64,000 nucleotides of DNA, taken from assembly GCA_017463585.1 (NCBI GenBank), contig JAFTOX010000003.1, positions 1-64,000 on the forward strand. Reading direction: 5' to 3'. This document shows positions 1-7,859 of the stretch, one piece after another. The first letter of the stretch is position 1. Every line of letters begins with the position of its first letter. Position numbers and translations under genes: made by a program. The notes beneath the pieces were generated by a model that saw only the letters and a program-made list of their open reading frames with translations, was not told the DNA's origin and made no database searches. The stretch is from Rikenellaceae bacterium (GTDB taxonomy: Bacteria; Bacteroidota; Bacteroidia; Bacteroidales; Rikenellaceae).

Positions 1-30
1 GGTTCTCATCTTTTTGCTGTGAATCTTCGT

Positions 31-102
31 GGTGCCACCAGGACTCGAACCGGGGACACAAGGATTTTCATACCTATGCTCTACCAACTGAGCTATGGCA
101 CC
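31..102 (-). tRNA. tRNA-Phe (GAA) with mismatched stems
   Basis: The reverse strand folds as a 72-nt cloverleaf without an encoded CCA end. The acceptor stem (GGTGCCA/TGGCACC) and D stem (GCTC/GAGC) pair fully. The anticodon loop is ATGAAAA, so the anticodon is GAA (Phe). The anticodon stem TAGGT/TCCTT has U-U mismatches at 27-43 and 31-39, and the T stem CCCGG/CCTGG has a C-U mismatch in the middle. Loop position 32 is A rather than the usual pyrimidine. A very good promoter lies upstream. It may be a decaying second copy or a divergent functional tRNA. Confidence 0.85.
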
Positions 103-139
103 ATCATTTTGCAAGGAGGTTTCCCTCTCATTGCGGGTG

Positions 140-170
140 CAAAGGTAAGCAAAATTTCTGAACACGCAAA
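140..170 (-). promoter_or_regulatory. Promoter of tRNA-Phe
   Basis: Read on the minus strand, TTTG (167-170) is followed by 19 bases and TACCTTTG (140-147). This matches the Bacteroidetes primary sigma factor consensus, and the tRNA starts about 37 bases downstream. The same arrangement occurs before tRNA-Lys at 9322-9352. Confidence 0.8.
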
Positions 171-297
171 TTTTTATCCCACTTTTTCTCGTTTTTTATT
201 ATCCAAATTTGCTATCTGCCTATTTTTCAAAGTGATATAATAGTACGAATTTTAATCATTTTGTGAGTTCCTTCATTCCGTTTCCGATTTATTTTTG

Positions 298-305
298 TAA
301 ATTTG
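298..305 (+). promoter_or_regulatory. Promoter -7 box
   Basis: TAAATTTG matches TAnnTTTG and lies 42 bases before the ATG at 348. A TTTTG lies further upstream, near 260, but at longer than ideal spacing. Confidence 0.55.
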
Positions 306-347
306 TACGATGTGAAAAACAAAAACCATCAAAAACAGAATAGAACT

Positions 348-1034
348 ATGAGAAATTTTGTGATTCTTCTTTTTGCTGCGCTGGCGATTTCGTGCAGTGG
401 TGCAGCGGATAAACCTGCGAATGTTGAGGCTGAGCCTGCGCCTGCAACGGCGGTGATCTATGGTGATACGATCGTGCTGACCCAGCCCAATCTTGCGGCG
501 GGTAAGACTATCAATGAGGCGTTGGCTGAGCGTGCGTCGTCGCGAGAGTACTCGGCTGAGCCGTTGTCGCTCGAAGAGTTGAGTGGGTTAGTGTGGGCTG
601 CTGCGGGTGTCAATCGCCCGAATGGACACCTGACTGCTCCGTCGGCTTTGGCGCTCTATCCCGTTACGGTCTATGCATTTACGGCCGAAGGCGTGTTCCG
701 TTACAATTCGAAGTTGCACGTGCTGGTGCGCGAGGCTGAGGGTGATTACCGCGAGCTGAGTGCTGCGCAGGATTTTGCTTATACGGCTCCGTTGAATCTG
801 GTCTATGTGGCAGATTTGAGCAAATTTGATGGCAAGGGTATCGACCGCACGAAGGCAGAGTTCTTGGCAGGTCAAGACGCTGCGGGTTATGCCGAGAATG
901 TCAATCTGTACGCTGCGGGTAATGGTTTGAAGGCGATCACGCGTGGTAGCTTGAAGAGTACAGAGGTGCTGAACCTGCTCTCGCTCGATCCCAAGCAGTA
1001 CACCGTTGTATTGGCGCAGACGGTAGGCAAGTAG
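348..1034 (+). CDS. SagB-type nitroreductase-fold lipoprotein
   Basis: A 228-residue protein of the SagB/ThcOx-like nitroreductase family, usually FMN-binding oxidoreductases. The N-terminus is a lipoprotein signal peptide with Cys in AISC near residue 15, so it should be exported and lipid-anchored. The family pattern follows: RASSREYS, then a stretch like LSLEELSGLVWAAAGVNR, then SALALYPVTVYAF. The ATG at 348 is preferred over an earlier in-frame start because it begins the signal peptide. It is a single gene closed by a hairpin terminator. The substrate is unknown, and an oxidoreductase role is inferred from the fold alone. Confidence 0.8.
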   Translation: MRNFVILLFAALAISCSGAADKPANVEAEPAPATAVIYGDTIVLTQPNLAAGKTINEALAERASSREYSAEPLSLEELSGLVWAAAGVNRPNGHLTAPSALALYPVTVYAFTAEGVFRYNSKLHVLVREAEGDYRELSAAQDFAYTAPLNLVYVADLSKFDGKGIDRTKAEFLAGQDAAGYAENVNLYAAGNGLKAITRGSLKSTEVLNLLSLDPKQYTVVLAQTVGK

Positions 1035-1055
1035 CCGCCGCAAACTGAAAACAAT

Positions 1056-1096
1056 CGAGCCGATCTCGCAATGGAGGTCGGCTCGGTTTATTTTGT
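1056..1096 (+). terminator. Rho-independent terminator
   Basis: CGAGCCGATCTC (1056-1067) pairs with GAGGTCGGCTCG (1074-1085), with one G-U pair, followed by a T-rich tail. It closes the SagB-like gene. Confidence 0.75.
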
Positions 1097-1127
1097 ACAT
1101 ATATTATAATTTTCGTCAAATTTTGGC

Positions 1128-1135
1128 TACTTTTG
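1128..1135 (+). promoter_or_regulatory. Promoter -7 box
   Basis: TACTTTTG fits TAnnTTTG and lies 22 bases before the ATG at 1157. No clear TTTG -33 box is seen at the ideal spacing. Confidence 0.5.
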
Positions 1136-1156
1136 TGGCCTAATTATAACGAACAA

Positions 1157-2479
1157 ATGCTCAAAGGACTAACGTTGCGACATACTCAAACGAGCGATCT
1201 GCCCGCGATTATGGCTATTGTGGCTGATGCGCAGGCCGATTTTCTTGCTCGCGGGATCGACCAATGGCAGAATGGCTACCCGAATGAACAAGCCATACGC
1301 GACGATATTGCGCGTGGCGAGAGCTACGTGGTGTGCAACGAGGCGAGCGACGTTGTGGCAACGGCAATGATAACCTTTGCGCCCGATCCCAACTATGCAG
1401 TGATCTACGATGGCGAGTGGCTGCTGCCCGCGGCTGCGTGCTATGCTACGATTCATCGCATTGCGGTTGCGTTGTCGGCTCGCGGGCAGGGCATTGCCGA
1501 GTGGATTGTTGGGCAGGCGGAGCGAATGTGCTACGAGCGTGGTGCTGCGAGTCTTCGTATCGACACCCACCGCGACAACCGTTCGATGCAGCGTGTGGCC
1601 GAGAAGTGCTCAATGACCCACTGCGGAACGATCCTGCTGGCCGATGGTGCCGAGCGTTTGGCATACGAGAAGATTATGACGAATAGACCCAAAATAGGTG
1701 CAGTCTTTTTCGATATCGACGGCACGCTTGTAAGTTTCAATACCCACCGCGTGAGCGACGCGACGGTGGAGGCGTTGGCCGAGTTGCGCCGACGTGGAGT
1801 GAAGGTGATCTTGGCAACGGGACGCCTGCTGAATCAAACCGAGGTGGTTAGCCGAATCAAGTTCGACGCCTACATCACGCTCAATGGTTGTTGCTGCTTG
1901 GCTGAGGACGGGCAGACGGTGATCAGCCAGGCGACGATCCCGCAGAGCGACTTGGAGGCGATTGTCAGCTACCTCGAAGAGAACAACCAGCCCTTCCCCT
2001 GCTCGTTTATGGACGATAAGGGCAACTATATCAACTATGTTGATGAGCGTGTGCAGGAGGTGTGGGATCATATCGCTCTGCCTGCGCCTCCCGTTGAGGA
2101 TCCGCGCGAGACGATCAAACGCAATATCTATCAGGTGAATATCTATGTCGATGCGGCTGACGAGCCGTCGATTGTCGAGGGTTATCTGCAACATTGCGAA
2201 TCGACGCGCTGGCACCCGTTGTTTGCCGATGTCAATCTTCGCGGAGTGAGCAAGCAGCAGGGTGTCGATACGATACTCGAATATTTCGGCATTCCGCGCG
2301 AGGAGGCGATGGCGTTTGGCGATGGCGGCAACGATGTGAGTATGCTCGGCCACGTGAAGTGGGGTGTAGCGATGGGCAATGCGGTCGATTCGGCCAAGGA
2401 GGCGGCCGCCTACGTAACCGATACGGTCGATGACGAGGGTATCTGCAAGGCGCTGCAACACTTCGGATTGATCGACTAA
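1157..2479 (+). CDS. GNAT acetyltransferase fused to Cof-type HAD-IIB phosphatase
   Basis: A 440-residue two-domain protein. Residues 1 to about 172 look like a GNAT N-acetyltransferase, with the acetyl-CoA loop region RIAVALSARGQGIA at about 101-114. From about residue 180 a complete Cof-type HAD hydrolase follows: nucleophile motif FFDIDGTL with Asp186 and Asp188, LATGR, and the late metal motif GDGGNDVSM. HAD-IIB enzymes dephosphorylate sugar phosphates and related metabolites. ATG 1157 is chosen because it begins the GNAT domain. An internal ATG at 1676 starts the HAD domain, so a free HAD product is possible. Substrates of both halves are unknown. Confidence 0.85.
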   Translation: MLKGLTLRHTQTSDLPAIMAIVADAQADFLARGIDQWQNGYPNEQAIRDDIARGESYVVCNEASDVVATAMITFAPDPNYAVIYDGEWLLPAAACYATIHRIAVALSARGQGIAEWIVGQAERMCYERGAASLRIDTHRDNRSMQRVAEKCSMTHCGTILLADGAERLAYEKIMTNRPKIGAVFFDIDGTLVSFNTHRVSDATVEALAELRRRGVKVILATGRLLNQTEVVSRIKFDAYITLNGCCCLAEDGQTVISQATIPQSDLEAIVSYLEENNQPFPCSFMDDKGNYINYVDERVQEVWDHIALPAPPVEDPRETIKRNIYQVNIYVDAADEPSIVEGYLQHCESTRWHPLFADVNLRGVSKQQGVDTILEYFGIPREEAMAFGDGGNDVSMLGHVKWGVAMGNAVDSAKEAAAYVTDTVDDEGICKALQHFGLID

Positions 2480-2499
2480 TGCTCGGCTAATTGAAATTT

Positions 2500-2530
2500 A
2501 TGACCACTCGTTAGAGTGGTCATTTTTTAT
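2500..2530 (+). terminator. Rho-independent terminator
   Basis: ATGACCACTC (2500-2509) pairs perfectly with GAGTGGTCAT (2514-2523), with a 4-nt loop followed by TTTTT. It closes the GNAT-HAD gene. Confidence 0.85.
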
Positions 2531-2567
2531 TATGACAAAAATATTCCGAAAAAAAATCGCACGAGAA

Positions 2568-2598
2568 TTTGGAAGTTTAGAATTTATCGCTACCTTTG
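2568..2598 (+). promoter_or_regulatory. Promoter of the ABC transporter operon
   Basis: TTTG at 2568-2571, a 19-base spacer, and TACCTTTG at 2591-2598. This is an exact fit to the Bacteroidetes promoter consensus. Transcription would begin near 2605, inside the inverted repeat at 2601-2622. Confidence 0.8.
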
Positions 2599-2600
2599 CA

Positions 2601-2622
2601 GTGTATTAATGCACTAATACAC
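2601..2622 (+). promoter_or_regulatory. Candidate GntR/YtrA operator (inverted repeat)
   Basis: Perfect 8-bp inverted repeat: GTGTATTA at 2601-2608 and TAATACAC at 2615-2622 around a 6-base centre. It begins two bases after the promoter -7 box and covers the expected transcription start. The third gene of the operon encodes a YtrA-type GntR regulator, whose relatives bind short palindromes of this kind. Binding itself is inferred. Confidence 0.6.
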
Positions 2623-2666
2623 TAAGCGCGCCAAACAAAAAACAAATTCAAAAACTAAACAAAACT

Positions 2667-3515
2667 ATGATCGAAATTCGCAATTTGAAATTTAGCTATT
2701 CCACCCTCAAATCTCGCACGGAGGTTTTCGACTCGCTGTCGATGATGATTCCGACGGGTGAGATTGTCGGGTTGTTGGGTCGCAATGGTACGGGCAAGAG
2801 TACGTTGCTCAATCTGATGGCGGGTCTGCTCGATGCCGATGCGGGGACAATCGCGGTTGAGGGTGTCGATGTTGCGCAGCGAGGCACAACGCTCTACACG
2901 TCGTTGATGATCGTGCCCGAGGAGTTCAGCCTTCCTCAGCTGACTCTCGATCGCTTTGTGAAGGTTACCGCACCGTTCTATCCCAATTATGAGGAGGCAC
3001 GTTTTGCCGATTGCTGCTCGCGTTTCGAGGTCAATCGTGCAGTGCGTCTTGACCGTATGTCGATGGGGCAGCGCAAGAAGGCATACTTGGCCTTTGCGCT
3101 TGCGTGCAATACTCCCGTGCTGTTGCTCGATGAGCCGACCAACGGTTTGGATATTCCCGCGCGACAGGCTCTGCGTCAGATGCTTGCCGAGCAGGTGAAT
3201 GACGAGCGCACGATCGTTATCTCGACCCACGCGGCACGCGATATCGAGAATCTGGTCGATCGTCTGGTGATTCTCGAACCGCACCGAATGGTTCTCAACG
3301 AGAGCATTGCAACGCTTTCGACGCTGTTCGGTGTGGGCATTGTTCCTGCGGGTGTGAAGCCTCTCTATTCCGAGCCGAGTGTGGCGGGAGTGCGCGGAGT
3401 ATGGGTTGCTGAGGGCGACGAGGAGAGCCGTATGGATATGGAGATGATGTTCAATGCTGCAACTCAATCGCCGCGCGAGGTTGCAGCCGTAATTGCTAAC
3501 CATTCAAAACTTTAA
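2667..3515 (+). CDS. ABC transporter ATP-binding protein
   Basis: A 282-residue ABC ATPase. Walker A is GRNGTGKST at residues 38-46. The signature is degenerate (RMSMGQRKK instead of LSGGQ), and Walker B plus D-loop read PVLLLDEPTNGLD. It starts an operon with a six-helix membrane protein (6-base gap), a GntR regulator and a small secreted or anchored protein. This YtrB-like arrangement is typical of exporters switched on by envelope stress or antimicrobials. The substrate cannot be read from the sequence. Confidence 0.9.
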   Translation: MIEIRNLKFSYSTLKSRTEVFDSLSMMIPTGEIVGLLGRNGTGKSTLLNLMAGLLDADAGTIAVEGVDVAQRGTTLYTSLMIVPEEFSLPQLTLDRFVKVTAPFYPNYEEARFADCCSRFEVNRAVRLDRMSMGQRKKAYLAFALACNTPVLLLDEPTNGLDIPARQALRQMLAEQVNDERTIVISTHAARDIENLVDRLVILEPHRMVLNESIATLSTLFGVGIVPAGVKPLYSEPSVAGVRGVWVAEGDEESRMDMEMMFNAATQSPREVAAVIANHSKL

Positions 3516-3521
3516 GCCGTT

Positions 3522-4253
3522 ATGACAACATTTAGTCTGCGCCGTGTGGCGCAATACACCGCAAAGCACTATGCCGAGTATGGTCGCAGGTATGCTTTGA
3601 TATTCGGAGTTATCATTGCTACCCTTGCCGCGATGGCTCTATTGATATGGGCAAAGTTCAAATTTTTCCTCGAAATAGAGGGACTTTTTCAAACAGTGTT
3701 GGTATGTTTGCCCGCTGTTGTGGTGGTAGTTGCTGATATGTCTGTTCGTTCGCTCTATCGAACGACAAATCGCGCTACACTCGAAATGACCCTGCCTCTG
3801 ACCTCGGCCGAGCGATACACATTTGTATTCTTCAATACGTTGATTATCGGTGCGTTGGTGCCGTTTGCAATTTCGTGTGCGTTCGATTTTTGGGACTATT
3901 TCAAAGCCCCGTTTATGTTTGGGCTCTATCTCTTAGTTCACCCCTACGTGATGGTTGCCTACTGCTGGGCGCGTTATCCCAAATATGCGATTGTTGGCTT
4001 GGTGCTGTTGTGGGCTGGAACGTTATTGTCGCTATCAGCAATCTCGCCGATGATTGGTATTCCCACGTTTGGAGATTGGATTCATTTCAGTCTGCCCGAG
4101 GGCTATGTCTTTTTTAGATCTGCGCCGATGTTGTACAGTAGCGGAATCGAGTTCGAGTATCCGATGTGGGTTGAGTGGCTGTTCACCACGATAATGTGGG
4201 CGTTAGCCTATGCCATTGCCTATTTCAAACTGCGCGAACGTCGCCTTGCCTAA
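3522..4253 (+). CDS. ABC transporter membrane protein
   Basis: A 243-residue integral membrane protein with about six hydrophobic segments, starting at residues 25-45 and 55-75 and ending at 220-237. It lies 6 bases after the ATPase gene and is presumably its membrane partner, forming an ABC-2-like exporter of the kind regulated by YtrA-type repressors. No conserved catalytic motif is expected. The substrate is unknown. Confidence 0.85.
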   Translation: MTTFSLRRVAQYTAKHYAEYGRRYALIFGVIIATLAAMALLIWAKFKFFLEIEGLFQTVLVCLPAVVVVVADMSVRSLYRTTNRATLEMTLPLTSAERYTFVFFNTLIIGALVPFAISCAFDFWDYFKAPFMFGLYLLVHPYVMVAYCWARYPKYAIVGLVLLWAGTLLSLSAISPMIGIPTFGDWIHFSLPEGYVFFRSAPMLYSSGIEFEYPMWVEWLFTTIMWALAYAIAYFKLRERRLA

Positions 4254-4265
4254 ATCCGACAAACT

Positions 4266-4640
4266 ATGCAATTCGATAATACACAGCCCATTTGGGCACA
4301 GATCTACGAACTGTTGCTGACCCACATTGCCGATGGCGAGTGGTGCGAGGAGGAGCGTGTAGCCTCGGTGCGAGAGTTGGGTGCTACGTTGGCGGTCAAT
4401 CCCAATACCGTAATGCGAGCCTACGAACGCGCCACCGACGAGCAACTGATCTACAATCGTCGCGGCATTGGTTACTTTGTGAGCGTGGGTGCGCGTGAGC
4501 GTGCAGCGACACTTCTCCGTGAGCGTTTCGAGCGCGAGCAGTTGCCGAGCATATTCCGCTCGATGCAGCGCGTTGGTATCACAGCCGAAGAATTTGTTTC
4601 ACTCTACAAAAATTATCAGGAAAATGAAAACAAGCAATAA
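4266..4640 (+). CDS. GntR-family (YtrA subfamily) transcriptional regulator
   Basis: A 124-residue protein with an N-terminal winged helix-turn-helix (PIWAQIYELLLTHIADGEW, then VASVRELGATLAVNPNTVMRAY and RRGIGYFV) and only a short C-terminal helical region, the hallmark of the YtrA subfamily. Such repressors control the ABC operon they belong to. The inverted repeat at 2601-2622 is the probable target. The gene sits third in the operon, whereas the regulator is often first. Its stop overlaps the next gene by 17 bases. Confidence 0.9.
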   Translation: MQFDNTQPIWAQIYELLLTHIADGEWCEEERVASVRELGATLAVNPNTVMRAYERATDEQLIYNRRGIGYFVSVGARERAATLLRERFEREQLPSIFRSMQRVGITAEEFVSLYKNYQENENKQ

Positions 4641-4998
4641 ACTTTTGATTCTTTTCGTCGCCATTTTGGCAGTCGTTTGGAGTGCGGAGTGGTGGATTGG
4701 TTATCGTACCATTGCCCCATTCCACAAGTTGCTCGGCAGTGAGCAGATGGAGGCGGTGCGGGTCTATAAGATGCCACATAACACCTTGTCCTCACTCACA
4801 GATACGACGGGCTATTTCAAACACAAGGTTTTTGAAATTGATCGCTCGATGAACATCGATGATCTGAGTGTCGAGGGCGACACGCTCACATTCAACTACG
4901 AAATGGAGGCGATCCCGTTTAGCTATGCCGACACGATTACTTTGGTTTTGACCGATACTACGTTAGTATATTCCGGACCCCACACAGAGATACGATAG
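4624..4998 (+). CDS. Small membrane-anchored or exported protein of the ABC operon
   Basis: A 124-residue protein of no recognised family. It begins with an uncleaved-looking hydrophobic segment (residues 6-24, LLILFVAILAVVWSAEWWIG), followed by a soluble domain with beta-rich character. The ATG at 4624 overlaps the end of the GntR gene by 17 bases, so translation is probably coupled. The position suggests a role with the transporter, such as sensing or assembly, but nothing in the sequence proves this. Confidence 0.7.
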   Translation: MKTSNKLLILFVAILAVVWSAEWWIGYRTIAPFHKLLGSEQMEAVRVYKMPHNTLSSLTDTTGYFKHKVFEIDRSMNIDDLSVEGDTLTFNYEMEAIPFSYADTITLVLTDTTLVYSGPHTEIR

Positions 4999-5009
4999 AC
5001 TCTAAACGA

Positions 5010-5043
5010 AAGAGCCGCCCCTGTTATGGGCGGCTCTTGTTCT
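5010..5043. terminator. Bidirectional terminator
   Basis: AAGAGCCGCCC (5010-5020) pairs with GGGCGGCTCTT (5028-5038). It lies between the convergent ABC operon and ung and can serve both. Confidence 0.8.
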
Positions 5044-5052
5044 TCAAAACGC

Positions 5053-5715
5053 TTACCACACAATCGGTTCCTTGCCGTGGGCGACGAGATAATCGTTGGC
5101 TCGTGAGAAGTGGCGACAACCGAAGAATCCTCGATAGGCCGACAATGGCGAGGGGTGCACCGCTTTCAAAATGCAGTTGCGTGCAGGGTCGGCAATCGCA
5201 CCCTTACGTTGCGCATAGCTCCCCCAAAGCATATAGACCACGCCCTCGCGTCGAGCGGCGATCTCACGCACCACAGCGTCGGTAAATTGCTCCCAACCGC
5301 GACCTGCGTGCGAGGCGGCCTCGTGAGCGCGCACGGTCAGCACCGAGTTGAGCAACAGAACGCCCTGCTCGGCCCAACGGTCGAGGTTGCCACTTGTGGG
5401 TACGGGCGCACCCGTATCGCTCTCGACCTCCTGAAAGATATTGCGCAACGAGGGCGGAAACTGCACTCCGTCATTGACCGAAAAACACAATCCATTCGCC
5501 TGACCCTCACCGTGATAGGGGTCCTGCCCGATGATCACGACCTTCAACTTATCGAAGGGGCATTTGTCGAAAGCACGAAAGATATTCCCTCCGCGCGGAA
5601 AGATCTGCCGCGAGCCGTATTCCTCGCGCACAAAACCGACCAACTCGGCAAAATAGGGCTTCTCGAACTCGTCGGCCAGCAGTGCCTTCCAATCCTCGGC
5701 AATCTTCACATTCAT
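5053..5715 (-). CDS. ung: Uracil-DNA glycosylase
   Basis: Family 1 uracil-DNA glycosylase of normal length (220 residues). It removes uracil from DNA in base excision repair. The water-activating motif GQDPYHGEGQANGLCFSV has its catalytic Asp at residue 65, and the C-terminal HPSPLSAYRGFFGC carries the catalytic His. The ATG overlaps the stop of rfbD by 4 bases (ATGA), so the two genes are co-transcribed although functionally unrelated. Confidence 0.97.
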   Translation of the reverse strand: MNVKIAEDWKALLADEFEKPYFAELVGFVREEYGSRQIFPRGGNIFRAFDKCPFDKLKVVIIGQDPYHGEGQANGLCFSVNDGVQFPPSLRNIFQEVESDTGAPVPTSGNLDRWAEQGVLLLNSVLTVRAHEAASHAGRGWEQFTDAVVREIAARREGVVYMLWGSYAQRKGAIADPARNCILKAVHPSPLSAYRGFFGCRHFSRANDYLVAHGKEPIVW

Positions 5716-6587
5716 AGCGGGTTATCGTTTTTCTTGATACGTTCTATGTTTCGTCGCAGGCTCTCGCGCCAATCGGGTTGCTCTACGCCAAAACGCTCAC
5801 AAATTTTCGTGCAGTCGAGCACCGAATTTCGCGGGCGTCGAGCGGCGGTGGGGTAGTCATCGGTGGTGATCGCCACAGCGCGACAATCGCACTCGGCTAC
5901 GCGGAAAATCTCCTCGGCAAATTCGCACCACGTCGCCTCGCCCTTCGAAGCAAAGTGAAACACCTCGCCTCGCAACGTGCGATCGGCAACCACTTCGGGC
6001 AGTATCGCCACAATCGCCGCCGCCAGATCATCAGCCGCCGTCGGGCAACCGCGTTGGTCAGCCACCACACGCACCTCGCGCTGCTGCTCGGCAAGGCGCA
6101 ACATCGTCTTTACGAAGTTCTTACCGTAGGGCGAATAGAGCCATTGCGTGCGAATAACCACGCCACGACAACCGCTTTCGGCAATCGCCTGCTCACCTCG
6201 CAGTTTGCCTGCTCCGTAGTGGTTAATCGGTGCGGTCGGATCGCTCTCGCGGTAGGGCGCGCAGCTCTCTCCATCGAAAACATAATCGGTCGAAATATGC
6301 ACCAGCGTAGCACCCGCCGTGGCAGCCACGCGAGCCAAATTCTCGACGGCGTGCCAATTCACCGCATCGGCCGTTTCGCGCTCCGTTTCGGCTTGATCGA
6401 CAGCGGTATAGGCGGCACAATTGACCACAGCGTCGGGCGCAATCTCGCTGATTAATCGCTCAATCGCCTTGTGGTTTGTCAGGTCGCAATCGCTCGACGC
6501 GATGGCTTTGACACTCCATTCGTGCGGAACTGTACGCTGCAATTCGCGGCCAAGTTGTCCGTTGGCTCCTGTGATTAAAATTTTCAT
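5712..6587 (-). CDS. rfbD: dTDP-4-dehydrorhamnose reductase
   Basis: A 291-residue short-chain dehydrogenase-type reductase catalysing the last step of dTDP-L-rhamnose synthesis. It has the N-terminal NAD(P)-binding GANGQLG, HISTDYVFDG with the active-site Thr, and the catalytic YGAGK (Tyr124, Lys128). rfbA, rfbB and rfbC are not in this window. It is the first gene of a two-gene unit with ung. The product could feed surface polysaccharide synthesis elsewhere. Confidence 0.93.
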   Translation of the reverse strand: MKILITGANGQLGRELQRTVPHEWSVKAIASSDCDLTNHKAIERLISEIAPDAVVNCAAYTAVDQAETERETADAVNWHAVENLARVAATAGATLVHISTDYVFDGESCAPYRESDPTAPINHYGAGKLRGEQAIAESGCRGVVIRTQWLYSPYGKNFVKTMLRLAEQQREVRVVADQRGCPTAADDLAAAIVAILPEVVADRTLRGEVFHFASKGEATWCEFAEEIFRVAECDCRAVAITTDDYPTAARRPRNSVLDCTKICERFGVEQPDWRESLRRNIERIKKNDNPL

Positions 6588-6638
6588 TCGAGGCTGTTAA
6601 TTTTTCGTAAAATTAGCAAATTTTTCCATTTTTCGCGC

Positions 6639-6646
6639 TAACTTTG
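6639..6646 (+). promoter_or_regulatory. Promoter -7 box
   Basis: TAACTTTG matches TAnnTTTG, 22 bases before the ATG at 6669. No good -33 box is visible. Confidence 0.5.
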
Positions 6647-6668
6647 CCTAACTAAATAAACTTTTTCA

Positions 6669-7784
6669 ATGAAACGCACAATTTTATTAATCTTGGCGCT
6701 CGCGGTGGCTATGGTTGCCACTCCGATCGAGGCCAATGCTCGCAAGAAAAAATCGCAGCCCGAAGTCAAAAATGTCATTATGCTCATTGGCGACGGTATG
6801 GGCGTGGCTCACATCTCGGCTTTAATGCTCGAAGAGAAATATCAACCGATCAATATGGATCGTGCCGAGGCATCGGCGCTCATCAAAACTTACTCGGCCA
6901 ATAATCGTGTGACCGACTCGGCAGCTGCGGGTACGGCTCTGGCAACGGGTAGCAAAACGGGCAACCACTATGTGGGTGTTACGATCGAGGGCGACACGTT
7001 GATTTCGCTCATCACTCGTGCCGAGCGTCGCGGTATGCAGACGGCCGAGGTTGTGAATTGCTATTTGACTCACGCAACACCTGCTGCATTCTATGCTCAT
7101 ACGGACGATCGCTCACGCTACGAGGATATTGCAGTTCAGTTCCTTACATCGGGTATCGATGTGGCATTTGCAGGTGGTCGCAAGGATTTTGCGGCTCGCA
7201 AGGACGGTCGCAACCTCATCGCTGAACTCGAAACGGCGGGCTACGAGGTAGTGAATGATATGAGCGAAATCGAATCTATCCACGAGGGTCGTGTTGTGGG
7301 TCTGTTTGCCGATGGACATATGCCGATGGCGACCGAGACCGAGCGTGGCGATTATCTGCCCCAAGCAACGGCTAAGGCACTCGAAATATTGACGGCAAAC
7401 TGCGCTAAGGAGAAGTGCGGATTCTTTATGATGGTCGAGGGCTCGTTGATCGACTTTGCAGGTCATAACAACGACGCCAAGCAGATTTATGCCGAGATGA
7501 AGGATTTCGACGAGGTTGTAGGTATTGCGTTCGACTACGCCGACAAACACGAGGGTACGCTGGTTGTTGTGTGTGCCGATCACGAGACGGGCGGTCTGTC
7601 GTTGCCCTCGTCGAAGACCGACTTCACACTTTCGGAGAGTGGTGTTGAGTATCGCTATGGCACGACGAGCCATTCGGCAACGATGATCCCGGCGTTGTTC
7701 TATGGTACGTGCGCCAAGGAGTTTGCAGGCATTATGGACAACACCGAACTCAGCCGTCGCATTGGCGAGCTGCTCGGATTGTAA
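6669..7784 (+). CDS. Secreted alkaline phosphatase
   Basis: A 371-residue alkaline phosphatase superfamily enzyme with a cleavable signal peptide (residues 1-24, cleavage near ANA), so periplasmic. The metal and catalytic motifs are complete: IGDGMG (Asp42), VTDSAAAGTALATG with nucleophile Ser84, EGSLIDFAGHNND, CADHETGG and HSATM. It releases phosphate from monoesters. At 371 residues it is shorter than E. coli PhoA and lacks large insertions. It is a single gene with its own promoter, sharing a terminator with the convergent permease gene. Confidence 0.93.
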   Translation: MKRTILLILALAVAMVATPIEANARKKKSQPEVKNVIMLIGDGMGVAHISALMLEEKYQPINMDRAEASALIKTYSANNRVTDSAAAGTALATGSKTGNHYVGVTIEGDTLISLITRAERRGMQTAEVVNCYLTHATPAAFYAHTDDRSRYEDIAVQFLTSGIDVAFAGGRKDFAARKDGRNLIAELETAGYEVVNDMSEIESIHEGRVVGLFADGHMPMATETERGDYLPQATAKALEILTANCAKEKCGFFMMVEGSLIDFAGHNNDAKQIYAEMKDFDEVVGIAFDYADKHEGTLVVVCADHETGGLSLPSSKTDFTLSESGVEYRYGTTSHSATMIPALFYGTCAKEFAGIMDNTELSRRIGELLGL

Positions 7785-7808
7785 GATAGAGAAAACGGAG
7801 AGCAAAAT

Positions 7809-7839
7809 AAAATAGGCGCTGGATTCCAGCGCCTATTTT
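7809..7839. terminator. Bidirectional terminator
   Basis: AAAATAGGCGCTGG (7809-7822) pairs perfectly with CCAGCGCCTATTTT (7826-7839), with A/T runs on both sides. It lies between the convergent phosphatase and permease genes. Confidence 0.85.
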
Positions 7840-7859
7840 ATTTATATGTTCGATGACCG

